From Flavilitoribacter nigricans DSM 23189 = NBRC 102662 (GTDB lineage Bacteria; Bacteroidota; Bacteroidia; Chitinophagales; Saprospiraceae), in contig NZ_PDUD01000006.1 of the NCBI RefSeq assembly GCF_002646595.1, positions 1 to 42,286 of the forward strand: a stretch of 42,286 nt of DNA. The letters are read 5' to 3'. Below the pieces are notes generated by a model that saw nothing but the letters and a program-made list of their open reading frames with translations, searched no databases and was not told the DNA's origin. Position 1 is the stretch's first letter. Each line of letters begins with the position of its first letter. This document shows positions 16,796-24,296 of the stretch, one piece after another. Made by a program: the position numbers and the translations under genes.

Positions 16796-19075
16796 ATGTC
16801 CAGTAAACTTATCGCTCCTTTTTGCCTGATCGCTATTTTATTATCTGTCCACCTTCCCGCTACCACCTACTATCTCGACTACACCAACGGCTCAAACGCC
16901 AACGACGGTCAGTCGGAGGCCAACGCCTGGAAAGATCTGTTCAAGATCCGGGATGTTGGGCCTATGCCCGGCGATGTCTTTCTATTTAAACGCGGAGAAG
17001 TATGGCCCGGCTTGCAAATGTACGTAACGGCCTCCGGTACAGCCGGCAACCCGATCACCTACGGGGCTTACGGCGACCTGGCGGATGATCTGCCCATTAT
17101 TACAACGGTGGATGCATTGACCGATGCGAATACCGCCGGCAACTGGACCGAATCCATGACCAATATCTGGACTTTATCCCTGCCCATAACGCCCGGTCGG
17201 CTTTACCTGGACGGCACGGAGTACCTGCGTGCGAGTACACTGGCCGATGTGGGGACCAGCGATAGCGAAGGGAGCTTCGGGCACTGGTTTTACGATGCTG
17301 CTGCCGATCTGCTCTATCTCTACGCCACGGAGAACCCCGCCGGCTTATACTCACTTTTTGCGGGCAGTAAGGAGTTTTATTCCGCCCTGGTATTCGATGC
17401 TGACTACATGATCTTTGAAAATCTGGATTTCCGGGGCGGCTCGGGAGCGGCATTAGCCGTGCTGGGCGGTGCTAATATCGAGATCCGTAACTGTCGATTG
17501 GGCAATGCCGGTAATACCGGTGTCCTGCTGGCCGACGCTACGGTGAGTGCAATGAGCCAGACGAGTTCCAACATTACCGTGACGGATAATGTCTTCGATT
17601 CTGATTTTACTTTTTTCTACGGCCTGGGCTCGGAACGGGGATGCGGGGATGGGCTACGACTCCGCAAAGGGGCGAATGATTGCACGGTATCCAACAATAC
17701 GTTTATCAACTGGGCGCACAACGCCATCGAATTACTGGGTGACGGCGCTACCGCCGATGGTGTGAATAACAATCAGTTTTACGACAACCATATTTCGGCA
17801 CCGGATATCCCCTACGCGCATCCGCTGGGAGCTGACGGTTATTCCGGAAAATGCCAGAATAATGAGTTTTACCGCAATTATATTGAAGATTGCCGCACGG
17901 CCTCCCAGATTAATGGTAACAATAACTGGGTACACCATAACATCATTATCGGGATGCGTCGGTCGCCCTCCAAAGCCCAGGCTACGGCCCATGCTTTTGT
18001 GCTGGGGATCTACGGGACCGGATTGGTTAGTGAGAACAATCGCTTTGACCACAATCTGATCATCGATACGGACGAATCCGCCTTTCTGGTCCGCGGTTAC
18101 GGGTACGCTGGGCAGGTGGAGAACAACGCCATTCGCAACAATATCCTCTACGAAACCGGACTGGCGCCCTACGGCAATGCCTATCCCACGGGCACCGGCC
18201 TGGTCATTTATGATACCAACCTGGATGGAGTAGGGGCCAATACCTACCAGAACAACCTTTTTTACAGCAGTATCCTGGGACCCGAAGCTGTGTACGATCA
18301 GGATAACGCCATGATCTATACCAGCACGGAATTCAACGCCCTCAATGGAACCGACGGTAACACCATCTCGGCTAACGATACGGGCGACCCGCTATTCACC
18401 GATTTTGCAAATGGGAATTTCCTGCCCATGGATAACTCTCCAGCCGTTAATGCGGGCATCGACGTGGGGCTGTTGGTAGACTATGCGCTGCAGGATCGCT
18501 TCGTCGGCCCGGCCCCGGATATCGGACCGTTGGAAACGGATGTGACGGCTCCGCTCCCGGTGGAATGGGGTGGCTTCGGGCTGGAACTGGTAGCAGAAAC
18601 CGTGGAACTGACCTGGACCACACTCCTGGAGGTCAATGCCGATCATTTTCAGGTAGAGCGCAGTGCCGATGGGCTGCATTTCACTTCGATCGGCCGAGTA
18701 ATGGCGGTGGGCAATAGCTCCGTCCCCCGGGATTATCAATTTACCGATAATTTTCCGCCCGTAGGATTGGTGTACTACCGACTGCGGCAGGTGGACGTGG
18801 ACGGTGCTTTTGAATATTCCAGCATACTGAGCGTCGACATAGCGAAAGAGGTGGAACTGCAACTGATACGTCCGTACCGGGAGCAACTGCAGATCGTCGC
18901 TCCGGCGGACTGGGACTGGTCCGGAACCACCGTCCGGGTCTTCAGTATGAACGGCCGGAAACTTCTGGAAGCAAAGGGTACCGACCGCATCTCGCTGCGG
19001 GAACTGCCGCGGGCGGCCTATCTGGTATTGTTGCAAAGTGGCGGCCGGTCCGAAACTTTTCAATTTGTGAAATAA
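16796..19075 (+). CDS. Secreted parallel beta-helix protein with T9SS sorting domain
   Basis: 759 residues from the ATG at 16796, chosen because it begins the signal peptide (SSKLIAPFCLIAILLSVHLPA) and follows the -7 box. Residues ~25-120 resemble the N-terminal part of carbohydrate-active beta-helix proteins (YYLDYTNGSNANDG, PGDVFLFKRGEVW). Residues ~190-520 contain stacked N-rich right-handed beta-helix rungs (NNTFINW, NNQFYDNHI, NNEFYRNYI). A fibronectin/Ig-like segment (~590-670, PVEWGGF..VELTWTT) follows, then a C-terminal type IX secretion sorting domain (~675-759, VRVFSMNGRKLLEAKG ending ETFQFVK). It is probably a surface or secreted polysaccharide-acting or adhesive protein. No catalytic residues are evident. 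Confidence 0.85.
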   Translation: MSSKLIAPFCLIAILLSVHLPATTYYLDYTNGSNANDGQSEANAWKDLFKIRDVGPMPGDVFLFKRGEVWPGLQMYVTASGTAGNPITYGAYGDLADDLPIITTVDALTDANTAGNWTESMTNIWTLSLPITPGRLYLDGTEYLRASTLADVGTSDSEGSFGHWFYDAAADLLYLYATENPAGLYSLFAGSKEFYSALVFDADYMIFENLDFRGGSGAALAVLGGANIEIRNCRLGNAGNTGVLLADATVSAMSQTSSNITVTDNVFDSDFTFFYGLGSERGCGDGLRLRKGANDCTVSNNTFINWAHNAIELLGDGATADGVNNNQFYDNHISAPDIPYAHPLGADGYSGKCQNNEFYRNYIEDCRTASQINGNNNWVHHNIIIGMRRSPSKAQATAHAFVLGIYGTGLVSENNRFDHNLIIDTDESAFLVRGYGYAGQVENNAIRNNILYETGLAPYGNAYPTGTGLVIYDTNLDGVGANTYQNNLFYSSILGPEAVYDQDNAMIYTSTEFNALNGTDGNTISANDTGDPLFTDFANGNFLPMDNSPAVNAGIDVGLLVDYALQDRFVGPAPDIGPLETDVTAPLPVEWGGFGLELVAETVELTWTTLLEVNADHFQVERSADGLHFTSIGRVMAVGNSSVPRDYQFTDNFPPVGLVYYRLRQVDVDGAFEYSSILSVDIAKEVELQLIRPYREQLQIVAPADWDWSGTTVRVFSMNGRKLLEAKGTDRISLRELPRAAYLVLLQSGGRSETFQFVK

Positions 19076-19186
19076 TGCGGAATACCCTAAAAACCAGGTA
19101 GTACTGCCACCAGAGAGGGACTGGGATGCATCTTACCAAGAGACACAAGTTGCTGTCAAATGCTCCATACAAAAGTAGTACACCTC

Positions 19187-20074
19187 ATGAAATGCATCCT
19201 CTTTCTGGCTTTTTTTATCAGTATTAACTGCATATATGCACAGTCCGGGACCAAGGCGGAACGTATCGCCAAACTGGTCACGGCCATTGCGGCTGAAAAT
19301 ACATTAATGGGTGAAGGAGTCGGGATCGGCGGGATACGGCCCGAGCAATACGACCGTTTTGAAAGGCTGAAAACCATTGCTAGTGAAAATGATCTCCGGC
19401 GATTGACCCGGCACGATAATGCCGTAGTCCGCTGCTACGCTTTCTGGGCGCTGGCGGATCAACAAAGTCCGGGTCTGTTTCCGATCCTCCGCGACCATCT
19501 GCAGGATACCGCCCGGGTGGAGCAGATTTTCGGTTGTGTCATCAGTCAGATTTCCGTAGCGGGCTTCTACATTGAATTGTTGATGCCGCCTTTTCTGGTC
19601 ACCGAAGATTATTACCGGGAAAATCAGTCCCAGCTATCCGCCAGCGAGAAAAGTCAGCTGGACAGCATCGTACTTTACCAGGAAATTGCTCTGCCTTACC
19701 GTAATGATGTACTCCGTGATCATACGCCCAAAGCGGCCGACTACAATCGCATCCGGGAACTGGTAGTGGATAGGATGCACGTTGCTCTATCGGCACTGGC
19801 GCGCTACCGGAAAAAAGACGACCGGGAACTGATACTTTCCTTCCGGGAGAATATGGAAGGTAATGGTGTTTTTACCGATCAGGATGAATCGCTTTTTTCG
19901 GCTATTGCGGCTTTCCCGGATGATTACTTCCTGCCTTTTCTGGAAGATCACGGCCGGCAGATCCTGGAAAAAGATTATTTCAGTAGTCCCTGGGCTACTT
20001 TTACGAAGCCTGTGCGGTGTACGACCGGCCCCGAACCCGGGCGATCCTGGAGCGCGCGATCCGGCAAAAAATGA
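19187..20074 (+). CDS. Secreted repeat protein, 5' part (frameshifted)
   Basis: Begins at ATG 19187 with a signal peptide (KCILFLAFFISINCIYAQ). The following ~265 residues are helical and repeat-like (VVRCYAFWALADQQSP..LRDHLQDTA, MHVALSALARYRKKDDRELI), as in HEAT-type repeats. After about residue 268 (position ~19990) the frame goes wrong: the tail beginning TKPVRCTTGPEPG is out-of-frame readout. In the alternative frame the sequence continues sensibly as GYFYEACAVYDRPRT. A one-base loss in the CCCTGGG run at ~19988-19994 would explain it. Treat this as the first half of a single gene spanning 19187-20646. No function is assigned. Confidence 0.65.
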   Translation: MKCILFLAFFISINCIYAQSGTKAERIAKLVTAIAAENTLMGEGVGIGGIRPEQYDRFERLKTIASENDLRRLTRHDNAVVRCYAFWALADQQSPGLFPILRDHLQDTARVEQIFGCVISQISVAGFYIELLMPPFLVTEDYYRENQSQLSASEKSQLDSIVLYQEIALPYRNDVLRDHTPKAADYNRIRELVVDRMHVALSALARYRKKDDRELILSFRENMEGNGVFTDQDESLFSAIAAFPDDYFLPFLEDHGRQILEKDYFSSPWATFTKPVRCTTGPEPGRSWSARSGKK

Positions 20075-20646
20075 AGGTGTCCATCAAGGAGAGGCATCTG
20101 GAATTTATTGCCAGGGCACTAGGTAAGTATCCATCGGCGCAACATCAAGCGCTGATCGTCGAATTGTGGCGGGATCACAAATACATCAACCCGGAAGCAT
20201 TTACCTATATAAGCCGACAAGATCGGGAACGTACGTTTCAGCTATTGGTCCCCTATCTGGAAGCATTCGAAAAAAACCACCGAACCATTGGTGAAGAGCG
20301 GCTGGTACAGCCTATGGTTTCATTTCTGCTCAATTATGATCGTGAAGTGGCCGTGCGGGTGATTGCTACTAATCTGCGTACCGCTGATATCCCCTACTTT
20401 GAGGAATTCGTACCCTTTGTCCGTTTGCTGAAAGAAGATGCATTTATCGAGCCACTATTTTACCGGCTTGAGCGAGAGTGGAATGCTTATATCGTCTTCG
20501 ATGCGGTAGAAGCCCTACTCGTTTACGATCGCCCGGAAATCCAGGAGCGAATTTTGCCGGCAAGCCGGAAAAACGAAGAGATTGTAGATCAGTATTTTTC
20601 GAGAGCGGATCTGGAAAGGACAATCCGAAAAATGCTGGCCAAGTAA
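20017..20646 (+). CDS. Secreted repeat protein, 3' part (frameshifted)
   Basis: Continuation of the gene at 19187 in another frame. The true join is near 19990, so the codons from GYFYEACAVYDRP onward belong here and the apparent start at 20017 is an artefact. The ~210 residues are helical repeats (RALGKYPSAQHQALIVELW, YFEEFVPFVRLLKEDAFIEPLFYRLE, VEALLVYDRPEIQERIL). The fused product would be ~485 aa, all exported. The conserved reading of both halves suggests either a recent mutation or a base-call error, not an old pseudogene. Confidence 0.6.
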   Translation: MYDRPRTRAILERAIRQKMKVSIKERHLEFIARALGKYPSAQHQALIVELWRDHKYINPEAFTYISRQDRERTFQLLVPYLEAFEKNHRTIGEERLVQPMVSFLLNYDREVAVRVIATNLRTADIPYFEEFVPFVRLLKEDAFIEPLFYRLEREWNAYIVFDAVEALLVYDRPEIQERILPASRKNEEIVDQYFSRADLERTIRKMLAK

Positions 20647-20732
20647 CAAGCAGAGCGGGTATTGGTCGAAAGTGTTTGGATTTACGGGCCGTTTTTATCA
20701 GGTTAGCGATTTAATTTATCCCGGCGGAGCCT

Positions 20733-20740
20733 TATCTTAG
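20733..20740 (+). promoter_or_regulatory. Possible -7 box of the TolB-like/AraC regulator gene
   Basis: TATCTTAG differs from TAnnTTTG at one position and lies 55 nt before the start at 20796. No clear -33 box. Confidence 0.3.
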
Positions 20741-20795
20741 CCCGCCATTTCCGGCCGGCCTCCGGCTCCGCCAACACCAAACCTGACAAGCATTC

Positions 20796-22583
20796 ATGAT
20801 CACTGAAAAATCAATCGCGGTACTTCCCTTTGTCAATATGAGTGCCGATCCCGAGAATGAGTATTTCAGTGACGGTATTACCGAGGAGATCATCAATGCA
20901 CTCACCAAGGTGCAGGGCCTGAAAGTGACCGCCCGGACTTCTTCTTTTGCCTTCAAAAATAAAAATGCGGATGTACGTAGTATCGGGCAGCAACTGGGTG
21001 TAGCTACGGTGCTGGAAGGCAGTGTGCGCAAAGCCGGACAAAAAGTGCGGATCACGGCCCAGTTGATCCAGGCCCGGAACGGCTTCCATCTCTGGGCCCG
21101 AAATTTTGATCGGGAGCTGAAAGATATTTTCGCCGTGCAGGATGAGATCAGCTTGCTGATCGCCGATCAGATCCGCGAAAATTTTGGCCACCTCGAGATC
21201 CAGGATCATCTCATCGCGGCTCCAACTCAGAATATCCAGGCTTATAACCTATATTTGAAAGCCCGCTACAACCACCTGAAGTGGGATTCCGAAGGGATCA
21301 GTCAGGGGATCCGTTATTACCAGGAGTGTATCGAGCTGGATCCCGGGTTTGCGCTGCCTTATTTCGGCATTGGGTTCAGTTACGCCATGCGGGCCTCGTG
21401 GGGCGGCAATAATTCGCTGGTGCAAACTGCCGAAGAATATCTGCAGAAAGGCGCCCGGCTGGATGATCAGTCCTACCTTGGGCATTTCACCCGGGCAACC
21501 ATCAGCTTCTGGGGCAAGTGGGATTTCAAAGCCGGTCACCGGGAATACCAGCAGGCCATGGCCCTAAATCCTTCCTTCACGGAAGCCGAAGAAGGGCTGG
21601 CGGAATTGTACACCGTTATTGGGGCATTCGAAAAAGCGATGCACCATACCCAAAACATCCTGGTCCTCAATCCGCTCTCGCCCAACCATTATTACACCAA
21701 GGGCAATATCCTGTTCCTATCGCGGCAATACGAAGCGGCCCTGGAAAGCCTGCACGCCGGCCTGCAGGTTGACCCGAATTTCCTTTTCGCGATCGAAATG
21801 AGCCAGCTTTGCTATATCATGTTGCAGGACTATGCGGGCTTAGATGCCTTCCTGCAGGCCCATCCACAGGCCCAACGACCTCATATGTGCCGGGCGCTGT
21901 ACAAGTTGATGTACCCCGACGAAGCGGTCGACATAGATCTGAAAAACGCCGGCGTACTGGACAAAGCGGGCAGCGGCACCGACCTGTTTCCCTGGCATCT
22001 GTATCTCCAGATCTATCTGGGACACCACGATTTGGCGCTGGATATGCTGGAAGAAGCGGTCCGAAACCAGAGCGGCAAACTGGCGAGTTTCCGCTATTCG
22101 CCGCTGCTGGAACCCCTCCATACCTACGATCGTTTCGACGCGCTTGTCCGGGAGACGTTTCACCCATCCCGTTTACCGGAAGAGACGACCGCCGCTGCTG
22201 CCGAAGCTAGCGGTAAAAAAAGCCTGGATGAACGGGAGGTGGAGCACTATATGAACACCACCGTAGAAGTGCTGGAGCAGGAAAAGCTCTACCTCGACCC
22301 GGCATTGTCGCTCAAAACTCTCGCCGAACGGCTCGATCTGCATCCCAATAAACTGTCCCGGCTGCTCAACGATCACATCGGCAAGAATTTCAACGAATTC
22401 GTCAATTCCTATCGCCTCGAGACCTTTAAAGTATTGGCACTCGATCCGGCCAACAGCCATCTCACCCTGCTGGGGCTTGCCTACGAAAGCGGCTTCAATT
22501 CCAAAACGGTATTCAATGCGTTCTTTAAAAAAATGGAAGGCAAAACACCCCGCGCCTGGCTAAAAGCCGCCCAGCTCCGCTAG
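20796..22583 (+). CDS. TolB-like/TPR/AraC-type regulator
   Basis: 595 residues, no signal peptide. Residues ~1-130 match the TolB-N-like domain often found beside adenylate-cyclase or CadC-type regulators (KSIAVLPFVNMSADPENEYFSDGITEEI, VLEGSVRK, LWARNFDRE). Residues ~145-440 hold TPR motifs (YNLYLKARYNHLKW, AEEGLAELYTVIGAFEKAM). Residues ~485-595 are an AraC/XylS DNA-binding domain: two HTHs, with LKTLAERLDLHPNKLSRLLND and the signature LLGLAYESGFNSKTVFNAFFKKMEGKTPRAW. It is a one-component regulator combining a sensor-like domain, protein-protein TPRs and DNA binding. The outer-membrane barrel gene 241 bp downstream is a likely target. The ligand is unknown. Confidence 0.85.
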   Translation: MITEKSIAVLPFVNMSADPENEYFSDGITEEIINALTKVQGLKVTARTSSFAFKNKNADVRSIGQQLGVATVLEGSVRKAGQKVRITAQLIQARNGFHLWARNFDRELKDIFAVQDEISLLIADQIRENFGHLEIQDHLIAAPTQNIQAYNLYLKARYNHLKWDSEGISQGIRYYQECIELDPGFALPYFGIGFSYAMRASWGGNNSLVQTAEEYLQKGARLDDQSYLGHFTRATISFWGKWDFKAGHREYQQAMALNPSFTEAEEGLAELYTVIGAFEKAMHHTQNILVLNPLSPNHYYTKGNILFLSRQYEAALESLHAGLQVDPNFLFAIEMSQLCYIMLQDYAGLDAFLQAHPQAQRPHMCRALYKLMYPDEAVDIDLKNAGVLDKAGSGTDLFPWHLYLQIYLGHHDLALDMLEEAVRNQSGKLASFRYSPLLEPLHTYDRFDALVRETFHPSRLPEETTAAAAEASGKKSLDEREVEHYMNTTVEVLEQEKLYLDPALSLKTLAERLDLHPNKLSRLLNDHIGKNFNEFVNSYRLETFKVLALDPANSHLTLLGLAYESGFNSKTVFNAFFKKMEGKTPRAWLKAAQLR

Positions 22584-22665
22584 CCCCATCCCCCCTTCAC
22601 CCCCTCTCCAAATCTCCCCCTCTCCCCATCACTCCCTCTCCCCCTCTCCAAGTCACCAAGTCAAA
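22584..22665 (+). repeat. Pyrimidine-rich low-complexity tract
   Basis: Directly after the regulator stop the plus strand is almost pure C/T for ~75 nt (repeated CCCCCTCTCC and CTCTCCCC units), then becomes A/C-rich (repeated CCAAATCTCAC). No ORF. It may affect transcription or be a slippage-prone simple sequence. Confidence 0.6.
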
Positions 22666-22709
22666 AAAACGTTCCAAATCTCACCAAAAGTCCCAAATCT
22701 CACGACTAA

Positions 22710-22731
22710 GTTCGAATTAACAATTGCGAAC
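22710..22731. promoter_or_regulatory. Inverted repeat GTTCG-N12-CGAAC, possible operator
   Basis: GTTCG at 22710-22714 and CGAAC at 22727-22731 flank AATT..AATT, giving a near-palindromic site ~95-115 nt upstream of the barrel-protein start. A plausible binding site for the AraC-type regulator encoded upstream; not proven. Confidence 0.35.
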
Positions 22732-22752
22732 GATCGGCGGTCTCATTCCCTT

Positions 22753-22760
22753 CATCTTTG
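22753..22760 (+). promoter_or_regulatory. Possible -7 box of the barrel-protein gene
   Basis: CATCTTTG matches TAnnTTTG except at the first base and lies 65 nt before the start at 22825, just after the inverted repeat at 22710-22731. Confidence 0.35.
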
Positions 22761-22824
22761 TCGGGTCAATCAGATCAAACATCTGATCACCTATTCCAAA
22801 CTCACTATTAACAAAACGTAAAAG

Positions 22825-23493
22825 ATGAAAATCGTTAAAACCTTGATCACCGGCCTGTTCCTGTTTATGATGCTGACCGGCAACTACGCCCAGGAGACCT
22901 ATTTCGACATTATCCTGAATTACAGCCCCACCAATTTTAATTACGGCGATTCGGAAGCCCTCTTGAAAGATTACAAGAAAAACCTCGGCGGCATTCAGGT
23001 AGGAGCCGGTTTCCAGGGAGGGATCACCAAAAATTTCTCCCTGGTGTCCGAGCTGTATTTTATGATGAAGGGCGCCGGACTGGAAGCCGGGAATCCGCTG
23101 ACCACCAACGAATCGAAAATCCGCTTATTTACCGTAGAAATGCCGGTGCTGGCCCGGGTACACTTTCGTGGCATCTACCTGAATGCCGGTCCTACGCTCG
23201 GCTATAATATCGGTGGTAAAGTGAAGGTAGAAGGCTCCGAAGAAGTGCCCCGGGAGTATTATAATATTTCTTTCGACGGCAGTGAAGGCGCCTACAAACG
23301 CTGGGATGCCGGTGTGCAGTTCGGCGGAGGTTACGAGTTCAAAGTGAAAAATACCCGGGTGGCCATTGACGCGCGCTACCAGTACGGACTGACGAATGTG
23401 TATCAGAGTGGAGAACGCTACAACCGCAATTTTACCTGGAATATCACCCTGTCCAAGGCCTGGAAATCTAACCCGCTGGCCAAAAAGCAGTAG
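22825..23493 (+). CDS. Outer-membrane beta-barrel protein (PorT/OmpA-like barrel)
   Basis: 222 residues with a clear signal peptide (KIVKTLITGLFLFMMLTGNYAQ). The mature part alternates hydrophobic and polar residues in short strands with Gly/Asn turns (GGIQVGAGFQGGITKNFSLVSELYFMMKGAG, GIYLNAGPTLGYNIGGKV, RWDAGVQFGGGYEFKV), typical of the ~200-residue outer-membrane beta-barrel families of Bacteroidota. It would sit in the outer membrane; the role is unknown. The A-rich leader (ACAAAACGTAAAAG) before the ATG is a usual Bacteroidota translation start. Probably controlled by the regulator upstream. Confidence 0.8.
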   Translation: MKIVKTLITGLFLFMMLTGNYAQETYFDIILNYSPTNFNYGDSEALLKDYKKNLGGIQVGAGFQGGITKNFSLVSELYFMMKGAGLEAGNPLTTNESKIRLFTVEMPVLARVHFRGIYLNAGPTLGYNIGGKVKVEGSEEVPREYYNISFDGSEGAYKRWDAGVQFGGGYEFKVKNTRVAIDARYQYGLTNVYQSGERYNRNFTWNITLSKAWKSNPLAKKQ

Positions 23494-23509
23494 TCAACAG
23501 GTTTTTAAA

Positions 23510-23570
23510 CCGAAAGGGTGCGCGGCTGCCTGACTGGTATGTCTACCGGCGGGTAGCTGCGGACTTTCGG
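23510..23570. terminator. Imperfect hairpin after the barrel-protein gene
   Basis: CCGAAAG (23510-23516) pairs with CTTTCGG (23564-23570), with further imperfect GC-rich pairing inside (GCGCGGCTGCC against GGTAGCTGCG). It lies between the barrel gene and the DUF4386 gene. There is no U-tract, so termination is only a guess. Confidence 0.3.
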
Positions 23571-23598
23571 GATCCTATCTTCAAAACTTATCTCAAAC

Positions 23599-24291
23599 AT
23601 GAGTTTCTCATTTTCCAAAAAACTGGCGGGCATTGCGGGACTGTTGTACCTCGCCGTTATTCTGTTCGGCGTGTTCGCCGAAGTATATGTGCGGGGGGAA
23701 TTGCTGGTCCCCGGTAACGCCGCCGAAACGATCACCCGACTACAAGCTGACCCGGGCTGGTTCCGCCTGGGGTTTGTGAGCGATCTGCTCATGATCACCG
23801 CTTTTTTCCTGCTGCCCCTGCCGCTGTACCGGCTGTTGCGTCCCATTCAGCGGGAACTGGCCGCCACGATGGTACTTTGCGTGCTCGTATCCGTGGCCGT
23901 AATGTGCGCAAATATGCTTAATCACTTCGCCATCCTGTTGGTGCTGGATCCAATGAACGCGCCTTTCGCTCCGGAACAAACCCAATCCCTGGTCCGGCTT
24001 TTTGCCGAACTTCACAAAAACGGTTATCGTATCGCGCAGATCTTTTTCGGTCTGTGGTTGCTTCCTCTGGGCATCCTGAGCTGGCGTTCGGGCTTTGTGC
24101 CCCGTTGGATCGCGATATCTCTGGTGGTGGCCTGTTTTAGTTTTCTGTTGGACTTCTTTTTGTTCTTTCTGCTGCCGGGGTATTCAGCGGAGACCTCTTC
24201 CTGGGTCACCTTGCCGACCGTGATCGGGGAGTTTTCTTTTTGCGGCTGGCTTCTGATCCAGGGAATTTCTTACATTCCGGGCAAAAAATAA
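23599..24291 (+). CDS. DUF4386 integral membrane protein
   Basis: 230 residues with about six hydrophobic spans (~8-27, 55-78, 90-115, 145-162, 170-196, 205-225). The opening KKLAGIAGLLYLAVILFGVFAEVYVRG, the pattern DPGWFRLGFVSDLLM, and the later NGYRIAQIFFGLWLLPLGIL..SGFVPRWI match DUF4386, a six-helix membrane family of unknown function common in Bacteroidota and Actinobacteria. It stops 5 bp before the beta-glucosidase start, so the two are probably co-transcribed, though a functional link is not obvious. Confidence 0.85.
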   Translation: MSFSFSKKLAGIAGLLYLAVILFGVFAEVYVRGELLVPGNAAETITRLQADPGWFRLGFVSDLLMITAFFLLPLPLYRLLRPIQRELAATMVLCVLVSVAVMCANMLNHFAILLVLDPMNAPFAPEQTQSLVRLFAELHKNGYRIAQIFFGLWLLPLGILSWRSGFVPRWIAISLVVACFSFLLDFFLFFLLPGYSAETSSWVTLPTVIGEFSFCGWLLIQGISYIPGKK

Positions 24292-24296
24292 CTCGG

